55,328 nucleotides of DNA from Myroides odoratus DSM 2801 (GCF_000243275.1 NZ_CM001437.1:2033798-2089125); one strand, 5' to 3'. Positions 9,853 to 18,256 are shown, counted from the stretch's first letter. Notes: generated by a model not told the origin, from the letters alone. Numbers and translations: made by a program.

Positions 9853-11229
9853 ATGAAGTTTTTATATTATAATATAATCATCTTGTTTTTTGTGTTTGCA
9901 ACTTCGGTGCAAGCGCAAAATGCAGTAGTGACCGCTCAGAACTATGATATTAGTGATAACTTAGATCTACAAGCCGTTGCTTCTATTTTTGGGGATTCAA
10001 AAGACTTAGAGGATTTTGAATATCGCCTAAATGACCCTAGTTTGCGCATCAATAACTTAGATTTAAATAAGGATGGATACGTAGATTATCTTCGCGTGAT
10101 TGAAGTAGTAGAAGGAAATGCCCATTTAATCGTCATTCAAGCTGTTTTAGGCCGTGATATGTATCAAGATGTAGCTACAATAGAAATTGAAAAAAATAAG
10201 CGACGTAATCAAGTTTCTGTGCAAATTGTTGGAAACAGCTATTTGTATGGCCCCAATTACATTTATGAACCAGTATATGTAGCCACGCCTCCTGTGTTTA
10301 GCTTGTTCTGGGGGGTGTCATATCGTCCATATTATTCGTCATGGTATTGGGGATATTATCCTTCATACTATTCGTACTATTCGCCTTATCCAACGCCAAC
10401 GTATATGGTCCATGTACATAATCATATCAATTACAATAACCGATATGTGTATACAAACAATTACTACAGTAGAAGTACAAGAACGATGTACAATGATGTA
10501 CGACGCGATTATTATGAACGATCAAATCCCAATAAATCGTTTTATGAACGAAATAACGGATATACAAATAGCCGTGAATTAGCCAATTCTAGATCAGCAT
10601 ACGCTGAAGCGAGCAACAATAATAATTCATACTCGAGAAGTACAACTTCGTCTAGTACAAGTGGAAACACACGCGATATCAATCGAGTAGACAATACGTA
10701 TTATTCTAGAGGATCTTCTTCGAGTGCTGATAATTCATACAAAAGAGGAGAAGCCATCGGTAGTACAACGGATAATAGCAGTAATTCGAATTACTCAAGA
10801 AGTGGTTACAGTAACAGTAGTGCGAATTCGAGTACCAATTCGAATTATTCACGAAGCTCATCCAATTCGAATGCAACAAGTAATACGAACTACTCTCGAG
10901 GGAATTCAAGTTCATCAAATTACAATTCCAGCAGTAGTAACCCTAGTTATTCCCGCAGTAGCAGTTCAAGTTCTTCGAGATCTAGTTCGAGCAGTAGCCC
11001 AAGCTATTCTCGTAGTTCATCAAGTTATAATTCAGGAAGTAGTAGTCCAAGTTATTCACGCAGTTCATCGAGTTATAATTCAAGCAGTAGCCCAAGTTAC
11101 TCTCGTAGTTCGTCAAATTATAGTTCAGGAAGTAGTAGCCCAAGTTATTCACGTAGTTCGTCAAGTTCGAGCTCAAGTTCGAGAAGTAGCAGCAGTGGAT
11201 CTTCTTCCTCTTATTCAAGAAGTAGATAA
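9853..11229 (+). CDS. Secreted Ser/Tyr-rich repeat protein, function unknown
   Basis: The 458-residue protein has a signal peptide (about 1-21, ending SVQAQ). Residues 30-130 form a folded domain with an EF-hand-like loop, NLDLNKDGYVDYLRVIE, and a beta-rich stretch (HLIVIQAVLGRDMYQDVATI). A Tyr/Pro/Trp-rich segment (about 145-205) comes next. The remaining 230 residues are low-complexity Ser, Asn, Tyr and Arg, ending in SSPSYSRSSSS-type repeats. Proteins of this plan occur in flavobacteria without an assigned role. The tail could be extracellular and sticky, or disordered and modified; this is speculation. There is no T9SS sorting domain and no lipobox. Confidence 0.75.
   Translation: MKFLYYNIIILFFVFATSVQAQNAVVTAQNYDISDNLDLQAVASIFGDSKDLEDFEYRLNDPSLRINNLDLNKDGYVDYLRVIEVVEGNAHLIVIQAVLGRDMYQDVATIEIEKNKRRNQVSVQIVGNSYLYGPNYIYEPVYVATPPVFSLFWGVSYRPYYSSWYWGYYPSYYSYYSPYPTPTYMVHVHNHINYNNRYVYTNNYYSRSTRTMYNDVRRDYYERSNPNKSFYERNNGYTNSRELANSRSAYAEASNNNNSYSRSTTSSSTSGNTRDINRVDNTYYSRGSSSSADNSYKRGEAIGSTTDNSSNSNYSRSGYSNSSANSSTNSNYSRSSSNSNATSNTNYSRGNSSSSNYNSSSSNPSYSRSSSSSSSRSSSSSSPSYSRSSSSYNSGSSSPSYSRSSSSYNSSSSPSYSRSSSNYSSGSSSPSYSRSSSSSSSSSRSSSSGSSSSYSRSR
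10993..11175 (+). repeat. Coding tandem repeat, 45-48 bases per unit
   Basis: Units begin near 10993, 11041, 11086 and 11134. Each encodes a variant of SSPSYSRSSSSYNSGS, and the final unit decays into poly-Ser. The 45-base unit against 48-base units points to slippage or recombination in steps of one codon. Confidence 0.75.
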
Positions 11230-11249
11230 ATCATCATGTAATAGAATAA

Positions 11250-11284
11250 AAAAAAGAGCAAGTTTTCACTTGCTCTTTTTTTGT
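11250..11284. terminator. Bidirectional terminator between convergent genes
   Basis: AAGAGCAAG and CTTGCTCTT flank a six-base loop, with A runs before and T runs after, so it can serve both strands. It overlaps the stop codon of the minus-strand nuclease gene by one base. Confidence 0.85.
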
Positions 11285-12072
11285 TAGTTATAGATTTCGT
11301 TTAACAGTTTCGCTAAACGCAGACCTCCTTTTAAAAGTTGTGCCTCTACAGTATCTTTGAAATCAAAGTGATAGCGGTAGCTTAAATTCTCATTTTCTTC
11401 CGCACTGTTGTAAAGAACATTGGCAATGGAATACGAATCAAAAATCCAATCCTCTAAACTGCCTTGTACCAAATTTTGGTTGTGTGCTTTATCGTGAATA
11501 TCCAAAACAGTTGCATATTCGGTATAGCTATATTTGTCAAAATCAACCAAAGCAGAATCCCATAAACTGTGTAAATTCATTGGTTTTCTAAACCATTCTA
11601 CTTTGACTCTGTTTCCTCCTAAATCTTCCGATCTTCCGATGTGTAACGGTTGATGTGCATCACCGATGATGTGGATCAAGAAATACAGTTTTTGTTGTTT
11701 TTCTTCTAAAGTAAGCGTGTTGCTTTTTAATTCATCAATGATCAACAGCGCTCTTTTGTATAGATTTTCATCTGTAGAGTTGCTCAATTCTTGATCAAAA
11801 GCAAGACGACTTAAATCACCAGGCATATTAACATAATGCCAACCATCTGCAAATTTCCAAGTTGGATCCGATTTGATAAAATCTGGCCAATTTGCCCAAT
11901 AAGCCAATTGCTGATTACCGATGATTTTTTTGAGTTCTTTTTTCGCTTTTTTACTTAGGTTTCTTTCTGCTATCTCAGCAATAACACGATGTCCTGTTGT
12001 TCCCCAAGCAAAGATTGCCGTAGTTTGCAACAAGCAAAAGGTTAAAGCGAAAGCTAATAAAATTTTTCTCAT
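11284..12072 (-). CDS. S1/P1-family nuclease, exported
   Basis: The 262-residue protein has a signal peptide (about 1-22). The mature protein begins WGTTGHRVIAEIAE; the N-terminal Trp and the His of GHR are zinc ligands in S1/P1 nucleases. Further ligand motifs are HYVN, HIIGDAHQPLH and the distal HSLWDS. This trinuclear-zinc family cuts single-stranded DNA and RNA and often has 3'-nucleotidase activity. It probably acts in the periplasm or outside the cell to degrade nucleic acid for nutrition. The gene lies 11 bases after the thioesterase gene and is probably read from that gene's promoter. Confidence 0.93.
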   Translation of the reverse strand: MRKILLAFALTFCLLQTTAIFAWGTTGHRVIAEIAERNLSKKAKKELKKIIGNQQLAYWANWPDFIKSDPTWKFADGWHYVNMPGDLSRLAFDQELSNSTDENLYKRALLIIDELKSNTLTLEEKQQKLYFLIHIIGDAHQPLHIGRSEDLGGNRVKVEWFRKPMNLHSLWDSALVDFDKYSYTEYATVLDIHDKAHNQNLVQGSLEDWIFDSYSIANVLYNSAEENENLSYRYHFDFKDTVEAQLLKGGLRLAKLLNEIYN

Positions 12073-12083
12073 TGTTTGTTTTA

Positions 12084-12593
12084 TTAATTAAAAAGAGCTT
12101 TTAATTCGGTAGCATCACTAGGTTTCATTTTTCCAGCCAATACTAAGCTCAATTGTTTTCTTCTCAAAGCAGCTTCAAAACGTTGATGCTCTAAAGGAGT
12201 CTCAGGGATTAATTCCGGTACAGGAACTGGATTTCCCATATCATCAACCGCTACAAAGGTATATATAGCCTCATTTGCTTTGGTTTTATTGCCAGATTCG
12301 CGATCCTCAATCCATACGTCCAAATAGATTTCCATTGACGAAGTGAAGGCTCTCGAAATTTTAGCTTCTATTGTAACCACACTTCCCAAAGGAATTGGTT
12401 TATTAAAAGCAACGTGATTGACAGAGGCTGTAACACATATTCTTCTTGAATGTCTCCTAGCAGCAATCCCTGCCGCTCGGTCCATACGCGCTAATAGTTC
12501 ACCTCCAAACATATTGTTTAGTGGATTTGTCTCTCCAGGAAGAACTAAATCACTGATTATAGTAGCAGATTCAGATACTAATTTTGCCTTCAT
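12084..12593 (-). CDS. Acyl-CoA thioesterase, hotdog fold
   Basis: This 169-residue protein matches the BACH/YciA type of acyl-CoA hydrolase. Visible landmarks are NPLNNMFGGELLARMDRAAG, which carries the catalytic Asn/Asp helix region, then VNHVAFNKPIPLG and the beta strands EIYLDVWIEDRESG. The enzyme splits acyl-CoA into free acid and CoA in the cytoplasm; the chain length preferred cannot be read from sequence. It is the first gene of a two-gene unit with the S1/P1 nuclease, a pairing with no obvious functional link. Confidence 0.9.
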   Translation of the reverse strand: MKAKLVSESATIISDLVLPGETNPLNNMFGGELLARMDRAAGIAARRHSRRICVTASVNHVAFNKPIPLGSVVTIEAKISRAFTSSMEIYLDVWIEDRESGNKTKANEAIYTFVAVDDMGNPVPVPELIPETPLEHQRFEAALRRKQLSLVLAGKMKPSDATELKALFN

Positions 12594-12609
12594 AAAAATA
12601 TATTTTTAG

Positions 12610-12617
12610 CAAAGATA
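12610..12617 (-). promoter_or_regulatory. Predicted -7 box for thioesterase gene
   Basis: Read on the minus strand this is TATCTTTG, matching TAnnTTTG, 16 bases before the start codon. I see no clear TTG at the usual distance upstream. Confidence 0.45.
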
Positions 12618-12627
12618 AAGACAAAGC

Positions 12628-12657
12628 AAAAAAAAACCGAACGTTTCGCGTTCGGTT
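12628..12657 (-). terminator. Terminator of the HU/SPOR gene
   Basis: AACCGAACG and CGTTCGGTT enclose TTTCG; on the minus strand the hairpin is followed by a run of T. It lies 16 bases beyond the stop codon. Confidence 0.88.
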
Positions 12658-12672
12658 GGTATATTTAACGTA

Positions 12673-13605
12673 TTATTTAATAAAAATCCAGGCTTCCTTA
12701 TTGGTTGTACGGTGAATTTCCTTTAAGGCATCTTTCGCTTCTTCATGTGAGATGAAGCTTCCGTATACCACAGGATACATTCCATATTTGGTACGACCTA
12801 AGAAAGAAGCATCTTCAAACCCTTTCTTTTTCAGGATTTCAACCTCAATAGCAGCATTTTCTTCACTGCGGAAAGCAGCAGCTACTAAGTGATAAGGTTT
12901 GGTGATGATGACTGTTTCATCTTTTACAGGTAATGCAATAGCGTCCATCGAAGGTTCAATGATAAAAGTAGCTTGTTGAAGCTTATTTTGAACCTGTGAT
13001 TGAACGTTGTTTTCAATCGATAACGTTTGATCATTTACATAAGCCGTATAGCCGTTTTGTACTAAAACACTTCCAATTCCCATCGTTAACACTAGAACCG
13101 AAGCATATTTGAAGAAGGTAGCCGTACGTCTTGTTTTTCCAGTAGCAGTTTCAATCGCCACAACTGGTGTAGAAGGAGCTTCTTCTCTTTGAATAGACTG
13201 AACCCCTACAGCAGATAAACCGAAAGAAGTCGCCAAATAATTTTGATTCTGAATAGGATCAAATTGCAAGCTTTTTTCCTCATTATAGCTGAAGATACCG
13301 ATTGATTCTAAGTTTAAAGAATCAAATGACGTCAGGGTGTTGTTCCAATCAGCAACCATTGCTTGGATACGCGTAACCGCTTCCTCATACGAAAGGCGCT
13401 CTTGCGTAGCAATATGATTCGCTAACAATCCATCATTGTTCACAATATTTCTATTAAAAGAAATTCGCTTTTGTGGAGGGAAAAACAATTGTTTTTCTAC
13501 ATCGTAAAAAGACGATTGGATTTCAGTGATAAAAGCACCAAATCCAGGAACAATAACGCATGGATAGCGATATAATAAGGCTGATATGTATTGAGTCATC
13601 TTCAT
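12673..13605 (-). CDS. HU-like (CCDC81-type) and SPOR-domain membrane protein
   Basis: The 310-residue protein opens with two HU-fold modules of the bacterial CCDC81-like type (about 1-120; YPCVIVPGFGAFI, ISFNRNIVNNDGLLANHIA, VTRIQAM, LESIGIFSYNEE). One membrane segment lies at about 168-188. A C-terminal SPOR-like domain (about 235-310; YHLVAAAFRSEENA, YPVVYGSFISHEEA) follows. SPOR domains bind septal peptidoglycan stripped of stem peptides. The plan suggests an inner-membrane protein with a cytoplasmic HU-like part and a periplasmic SPOR part, linking DNA or a partner to the division site. DNA binding is inferred. The promoter sits so close that ATG 13605 would be nearly leaderless; ATG 13599 (MTQYIS) is possible. 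Confidence 0.85.
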   Translation of the reverse strand: MKMTQYISALLYRYPCVIVPGFGAFITEIQSSFYDVEKQLFFPPQKRISFNRNIVNNDGLLANHIATQERLSYEEAVTRIQAMVADWNNTLTSFDSLNLESIGIFSYNEEKSLQFDPIQNQNYLATSFGLSAVGVQSIQREEAPSTPVVAIETATGKTRRTATFFKYASVLVLTMGIGSVLVQNGYTAYVNDQTLSIENNVQSQVQNKLQQATFIIEPSMDAIALPVKDETVIITKPYHLVAAAFRSEENAAIEVEILKKKGFEDASFLGRTKYGMYPVVYGSFISHEEAKDALKEIHRTTNKEAWIFIK

Positions 13606-13609
13606 AGTA

Positions 13610-13639
13610 CAAAAGTAGTCTAAACCAATGGCTTAGCAA
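13610..13639 (-). promoter_or_regulatory. Predicted promoter of the HU/SPOR gene
   Basis: On the minus strand: TTG (13639-13637), a 19-base spacer, TACTTTTG (13617-13610). Only four bases separate the box from the first ATG. Confidence 0.6.
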
Positions 13640-13772
13640 ATAATAAGCTACATTTTTTTATTAACAATTTTATCGACCAACAGCTACTTCTTAAGTAATT
13701 GGTACTGAATGGTTAGATTTTTGATGTTACCTGCACTAAGGTAAGAAAATTTAATTAATTAACATATTTTTA

Positions 13773-14882
13773 ATGAGAGAAGAAGACTTGTTATTCACTT
13801 TAGCTTTAACCAAAGTGAATGGAGTAGGGCCAATTATAGGAAAGCGATTAATTGAAAATTTTGGTACAGCTAAAGCGGTTTTTGAGGCCTCTTATCAAGC
13901 TTTAATCGCCAAACGGGTATCCGCATCATTGGCGCAAGAAATAGGGCTGAAGAAAGGGTTTCATTGGGCGGAAAAGGAAATGAAACTAATGCAACAAGCA
14001 GCCATACAGCCCTTGTTTTACCAAGCGAAAGAGTATCCATATTTTTTGCGTCAATGTGATGATAGTCCGCTTTTGCTGTTTTCGAAAGGAAAGATACCAG
14101 AGCAATGGTCTACGCGGAATGTGGTGAGTATTGTGGGAACTCGAAATCCAACAACTAGAGGATTAGATTTTTGCAAGCGTTTTATGGAAGCAGTACAAGA
14201 GTATAATCCTATTATCATTAGTGGTTTGGCTTATGGAATTGATGTTTGTGTGCACCAACAAGCTTTGGCTTTTGGCTTGGAAACCTTTGGAGTCCTTGGC
14301 CATGGCTTGCATCGGATTTATCCTGAAAAACATACGGCTATAGCAGAAAAAATGAGTGAGAAGGGTGGTTTATGGACGGAGTTTCCCATTCAAAGTAAAA
14401 TGGATCGGGAAAACTTTATTCAACGCAATCGCCTCGTTGCGGGGAGTAGTCAAGCGACGATTGTCATTGAAAGTGCAAAGAAAGGGGGCTCTATGAGTTC
14501 CATTACTTTTGCGAATGAGTATAATCGTGATGTTTTTGCGGTACCAGGCCGTATCGATGACCCGATGAGTCAAGGATGTAATGAATTGATTCGGACACAT
14601 CGCGCACAACTGCTCAGTGATCCCATGGAATTCATTGAGCTGCTAAATTGGGATAAGAATAAGAAGCCCACACAAGTGATTCAACCGCGATTGTTTGTCG
14701 ATCTCAATGAAGAGGAACAAATCATATACGATTATTTGGCTCAAGCGGATAGAGCAGTGATGGATCAGATTGCGCTTCAATGTAGTCTGCCCATTTACAA
14801 AGTGAGTACGATTTTATTGCAACTAGAATTACAAGGTCTCGTTCGACCGCTACCAGGAAAGTATTTTGAATGTATAAATTGA
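13773..14882 (+). CDS. dprA: DNA-processing protein DprA
   Basis: The 369-residue protein has an N-terminal helix-hairpin-helix region (VNGVGPIIGKRLIENFG, about 15-31). The Rossmann-like DprA core (about 110-290) carries GTRNPTTRGLDFC, IISGLAYGIDVCVHQQAL, FGVLGHGLHRIYPEKH, GSSQATIVIESAKKGGS and DVFAVPGRIDD. A C-terminal winged-helix-like domain spans about 310-369. DprA loads RecA on incoming single-stranded DNA during natural transformation and protects it from nucleases. It has no operon partner here; recA lies 2 kb away on the other strand. Confidence 0.97.
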   Translation: MREEDLLFTLALTKVNGVGPIIGKRLIENFGTAKAVFEASYQALIAKRVSASLAQEIGLKKGFHWAEKEMKLMQQAAIQPLFYQAKEYPYFLRQCDDSPLLLFSKGKIPEQWSTRNVVSIVGTRNPTTRGLDFCKRFMEAVQEYNPIIISGLAYGIDVCVHQQALAFGLETFGVLGHGLHRIYPEKHTAIAEKMSEKGGLWTEFPIQSKMDRENFIQRNRLVAGSSQATIVIESAKKGGSMSSITFANEYNRDVFAVPGRIDDPMSQGCNELIRTHRAQLLSDPMEFIELLNWDKNKKPTQVIQPRLFVDLNEEEQIIYDYLAQADRAVMDQIALQCSLPIYKVSTILLQLELQGLVRPLPGKYFECIN

Positions 14883-14885
14883 TAA

Positions 14886-14919
14886 GAAAAAAATAGGGCA
14901 CCCAAAATTGAGTGCCCTT
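14886..14919 (-). terminator. Terminator of trpS
   Basis: AGGGCAC and GTGCCCT arms around an AT-rich loop. On the minus strand it ends in TATTTTTTTCTT. It starts four bases after the dprA stop and may also end dprA transcripts, though the plus-strand T tract is poor. Confidence 0.8.
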
Positions 14920-14925
14920 ATGTTG

Positions 14926-15903
14926 TTATCTAACGGCGTAGCCTAGTTTTTCACGAACGCGATTTAGCGTTGCTGTTGCTACTGTTGATGCTTTTGATGC
15001 ACCTGCTAGTAATAAGCGATCTACTTCTTCTAAGTTGTTGATGTAGTACTCGTATTTTTCACGAACATCTTTGAATTTCTCTACAATAAGTTCGAATAAT
15101 TCTTGTTTAGCATGTCCATAGCCGTAGTTTCCACCTTCATACTTCGCGCGCATTTGTGCAATTTGCTCAGGCGTAGCTAGTAATTTATAAATGGTAAATA
15201 CATTACATGTATCTGGATTCTTCGGTTCTTCTAATGGAGTACTATCTGTTTCAATACTCATCACTTGTTTTCTCAACGCTTTGTCGTTTTCAAAAATATT
15301 GATGATATTATTTCTCGACTTACTCATTTTATTTCCATCAAGTCCTGGTACAATCATAACATCTTCCGAAATTTTTGCATCAGGTAAAACGAAAGTTTCT
15401 CCCATTTGGTGGTTGAATCTTGCAGCAACATCACGGGTAATTTCTAAGTGTTGCAATTGATCTTTTCCTACCGGAACAAAATTAGCATCGTACAATAAAA
15501 TATCGGCTGCCATTAACATAGGGTAGGTAAATAAACCTGTATTAACATCAGCTAAAACCTCTGCTTTATCTTTAAAAGAGTGCGCTAAGGTTAAACGTTG
15601 AAAAGGAAAAAAGCAACTTAAATACCAAGTTAACTCAGTCGTTTGCGGTACGTCTGACTGGCGGTAAAAAGTTACATGATTAACATCTAAACCACAAGCA
15701 AGCCATGTAGCCGCAACACTATAGGTGTTTTCCTGTAATGTTTTCGCATCTTTTATTTGTGTTGCTGAATGTAAATTCGCAATAAAAATAAAAGACTCAT
15801 TCTCTTTGTTGTTTGCCATTTCTACTGCGGGTAGAATTGCGCCTAAGAGATTCCCTAAGTGTGGAGTTCCTGTACTTTGAACTCCTGTTAGAATTTTAGC
15901 CAT
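14926..15903 (-). CDS. trpS: Tryptophanyl-tRNA synthetase
   Basis: With the start at 15903 (MAKILTGVQS) the protein has 325 residues, normal for bacterial TrpRS. TGVQSTGTPHLGNLLGA contains the HIGH-equivalent PHLGN, and GNKMSKSRNN is the KMSKS loop. It charges tRNA-Trp with tryptophan in the cytoplasm. The frame stays open upstream to 16035, but that extension is Lys/Tyr-rich, is absent from the family and contains the predicted -7 box, so I reject it. The gene is divergent from plsC. Confidence 0.96.
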   Translation of the reverse strand: MAKILTGVQSTGTPHLGNLLGAILPAVEMANNKENESFIFIANLHSATQIKDAKTLQENTYSVAATWLACGLDVNHVTFYRQSDVPQTTELTWYLSCFFPFQRLTLAHSFKDKAEVLADVNTGLFTYPMLMAADILLYDANFVPVGKDQLQHLEITRDVAARFNHQMGETFVLPDAKISEDVMIVPGLDGNKMSKSRNNIINIFENDKALRKQVMSIETDSTPLEEPKNPDTCNVFTIYKLLATPEQIAQMRAKYEGGNYGYGHAKQELFELIVEKFKDVREKYEYYINNLEEVDRLLLAGASKASTVATATLNRVREKLGYAVR

Positions 15904-15928
15904 TGCGTGTTTGTATTTATAATAATAG

Positions 15929-15936
15929 CAAAGATA
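15929..15936 (-). promoter_or_regulatory. Predicted -7 box for trpS
   Basis: The minus strand reads TATCTTTG, 25 bases upstream of the chosen ATG. No TTG is seen at the expected distance. Its position supports the shorter trpS start. Confidence 0.45.
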
Positions 15937-15975
15937 TAGCATTTGTCGGGATTGTTTTTCTTTTTTTGATTTTCC

Positions 15976-16007
15976 TTGGTTTAACATTTCTTTATTTTTT
16001 ACTTTTG
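15976..16007 (+). promoter_or_regulatory. Predicted promoter of plsC
   Basis: TTG at 15976-15978, a 21-base spacer and TACTTTTG at 16000-16007. The start codon is 34 bases further on. Confidence 0.6.
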
Positions 16008-16041
16008 AGAGGTTGCAAGCAATTTTAAAATGCATTGTTGA

Positions 16042-16809
16042 ATGAAATACATCCGCACGTTTTTTAGTGTTATATGGCGTTTTTGGTTTTACCTCTGGAT
16101 GCTTATAGTTATACTTTTGTTGTCGCCTTTACTTCTTGTTACCATTTGGTCCGATCAAACCTACCCCGCTTTTTATAAAGTAGCACGCTTATGGGCGAGA
16201 TTGACTTTTTATGGCATGGGAATGTCCTACCAGATTGAGCAGGCTTATCCGTTAGAAAAAGGAAAGAGCTATATGTTCATTGCGAATCATACCTCCATGA
16301 TGGATATTATGATGATGTTGCTGTTAGTGAAAGACAATCCTTTTGTTTTTGTTGGTAAAAAGGAATTAGCAAAACTGCCTATCTTCGGGTTTTTCTATAA
16401 AAAGACGTGTATTTTAGTTGATCGTAAAGATTCAAAAAGTAGATATCAAGTATTCCAAAGTGCACAAAACAAACTCAATAAAGGGCTGAGCATCTGTATT
16501 TTCCCTGAAGGAGGGGTACCTGACGATCGAAGTATTGCACTAGATAGTTTCAAAGATGGAGCCTTTCGTTTGGCCATTGACCATCAAATACCAATCGTTC
16601 CAATCGCTATGGGATACCTCAAATATTACTTTCCCTTTCAGTGGGGCATTGGTAAACCAGGGGTAGTACCTGTTGTTATTTTACCGCCAATTGAAACTAA
16701 AGGAGTTGGACAAGATCATAAAAAAGAAATTAAGGATCAAGCCTATCAAAGCATTCATCAAGTGATTACACAGTGGGAAGAGCAAAGAAGTCGTAAGCAT
16801 AAAAAATAA
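16042..16809 (+). CDS. plsC: 1-acyl-sn-glycerol-3-phosphate acyltransferase
   Basis: The 255-residue protein has hydrophobic N-terminal helices (about 8-38). The acyltransferase block I motif NHTSMMD (HX4D) lies near 82-88, and the substrate-binding motif FPEGGVPDD near 153-161. It transfers an acyl chain to lysophosphatidic acid at the inner membrane, giving phosphatidic acid for phospholipid synthesis. Transcribed alone, it is convergent with recA across a shared terminator. Other lysophospholipid acyltransferases of the family cannot be excluded. Confidence 0.9.
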   Translation: MKYIRTFFSVIWRFWFYLWMLIVILLLSPLLLVTIWSDQTYPAFYKVARLWARLTFYGMGMSYQIEQAYPLEKGKSYMFIANHTSMMDIMMMLLLVKDNPFVFVGKKELAKLPIFGFFYKKTCILVDRKDSKSRYQVFQSAQNKLNKGLSICIFPEGGVPDDRSIALDSFKDGAFRLAIDHQIPIVPIAMGYLKYYFPFQWGIGKPGVVPVVILPPIETKGVGQDHKKEIKDQAYQSIHQVITQWEEQRSRKHKK

Positions 16810-16819
16810 TAGAGTCTAA

Positions 16820-16861
16820 AAAAAGAGCCGCAACATCCATGGATATTGCGGCTCTTTTTTT
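16820..16861. terminator. Bidirectional terminator between plsC and recA
   Basis: AAAAGAGCCGCAA and TTGCGGCTCTTTT arms around a short loop containing CATCCATGGAT, with A and T runs on the two sides, so both convergent genes can use it. Confidence 0.9.
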
Positions 16862-16878
16862 ATATGTAAAGCTTGGAA

Positions 16879-17883
16879 TTAAGCTTCTCTATTTTTAATT
16901 TCTTCTTTGATTTTTAGTTCTAATTCTTCCATTAATTCTGGATTGTCTTTAATCAAAGATTTTACAGCATCTCTACCTTGTCCTAGTTTGGTATCACCAT
17001 AGCTAAACCAAGAACCGCTTTTCTTCACGATTTCATAGTCAACAGCTAAATCCAATACTTCCCCCACTTTAGATACACCCTCACCATACATAATATCAAA
17101 TTCTGCTGTACGGAAAGGAGGTGCTACTTTATTCTTTACAATTTTAACCTTAGTACGGTTACCAATTACATTTTCTCCGTCTTTAATTTGTGTCGAACGA
17201 CGAATATCAATACGAACTGAAGCATAGAATTTTAATGCATTACCTCCCGTAGTTGTTTCAGGGCTACCAAACATAACCCCAATTTTATCTCTCAACTGGT
17301 TAATGAAGAAAACCGTACAATTCGTTTTGCTAATCGTTGACGTTAATTTTCTCAGGGCTTGAGACATTAAACGAGCGTGTAATCCCATTTTAGAATCTCC
17401 CATATCTCCTTCAATTTCTCCTTTTGGAGTCAAGGCAGCCACAGAGTCAATAACAACAATATCAATCGCACCGGAGCGAATCAAGTTCTCTGCAATTTCT
17501 AACGCTTGCTCCCCATTATCCGGTTGTGAAATGATTAAGTTGTCAATATCAACACCTAACTTCTGCGCATAAAAACGGTCAAAAGCATGCTCCGCATCAA
17601 TAAATGCCGCAATACCTCCTGCTTTTTGTGCCTCAGCAATAGCATGTAGCGTTAAGGTTGTCTTTCCTGATGATTCAGGCCCATATATTTCAATTATTCT
17701 TCCTCTCGGATATCCATTCACACCTAAAGCTAAGTCTACACCTAATGAACCCGAAGAGATGACTTCAACTTCTTCCACAGCTGTATCTCCTAATTTCATT
17801 ACAGTTCCTTTTCCGTAGGTTTTGTCTAATTTATCTAACGTAAGCTGTAAGGCTTTTAATTTAGCTTCTTTATCTGCACTCAT
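16879..17883 (-). CDS. recA: Recombinase RecA
   Basis: A 334-residue RecA of normal length. Walker A is GPESSGKTT (68-76), Walker B lies in [12 protein letters not shown], and the L2 region contains [11 protein letters not shown]. The ATP-dependent filament carries out strand exchange in repair and in transformation. Transcribed alone. A perfect 8-1-8 palindrome lies 76 bases upstream (17959-17975) and could be an operator. No intein and no insertion. Confidence 0.98.
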   Translation of the reverse strand: MSADKEAKLKALQLTLDKLDKTYGKGTVMKLGDTAVEEVEVISSGSLGVDLALGVNGYPRGRIIEIYGPESSGKTTLTLHAIAEAQKAGGIAAFIDAEHAFDRFYAQKLGVDIDNLIISQPDNGEQALEIAENLIRSGAIDIVVIDSVAALTPKGEIEGDMGDSKMGLHARLMSQALRKLTSTISKTNCTVFFINQLRDKIGVMFGSPETTTGGNALKFYASVRIDIRRSTQIKDGENVIGNRTKVKIVKNKVAPPFRTAEFDIMYGEGVSKVGEVLDLAVDYEIVKKSGSWFSYGDTKLGQGRDAVKSLIKDNPELMEELELKIKEEIKNREA

Positions 17884-17958
17884 TTTTTTGAAATATTGAT
17901 TCTTAACTGATGTAAAAATAAGATAAAAATATTAGAGATATGGAGTGAAATGTAATTA

Positions 17959-17975
17959 TGCTACAAATTGTAGCA
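17959..17975. promoter_or_regulatory. Perfect palindrome upstream of recA, possible operator
   Basis: TGCTACAA-A-TTGTAGCA, an exact 8-base dyad around one base, 76 bases before the recA start. It is not followed by a T run on either strand, so it is unlikely to be a terminator. It matches neither the E. coli nor the B. subtilis LexA box; a lineage-specific repressor site is conceivable. Confidence 0.4.
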
Positions 17976-18223
17976 AGAAAAGTGTTTTTGGTTGCTCTGT
18001 TTTTGAGGAGTAGCTACTTCGGAATGTCCGTAGGGCTTCAGAATCTGTCGTTTTTTCCTTCAAGTGGCGATTTTTTGTCGCTAAATCTACTGCGTATTGA
18101 GAGTTAAGCGCTGTTATTTTTTTAGTAAATCAATAATGTGAGTAAAAAATAAATAAAAATATAGGGGTGTAATTTAGGAATTCTTTGCCATAGTTGGGTT
18201 TGATTGTAAATTTCATATTTAAT
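17976..18223. other. Intergenic DNA between divergent recA and kup, no gene seen
   Basis: No open frame with coding character. A small hairpin GCGA-TTTTTTG-TCGC occurs near 18067. I do not recognise a riboswitch. Confidence 0.5.
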
Positions 18224-18256
18224 TTGGTTTTTGTATCGGCTTAGTTTATACCTTTG
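18224..18256 (+). promoter_or_regulatory. Predicted promoter of kup
   Basis: TTG at 18224-18226, a 22-base spacer and TACCTTTG at 18249-18256, leaving a leader of about 48 bases. Confidence 0.55.

Noticed and set aside
10724..11287. 187-residue plus-strand protein in another frame of the Ser-rich gene
   Set aside because: It arises from the repetitive Ser codons; its Val/Ile/Gln repeats are a frame shadow and it has no start context.
15904..16035. 44-residue N-terminal extension of trpS
   Set aside because: It is not seen in the family, is Lys/Tyr-rich, and contains the predicted trpS -7 box, so the start at 15903 is better.
18057..18090. c-di-AMP riboswitch controlling kup
   Set aside because: There is only one short hairpin before the promoter; no matching architecture.
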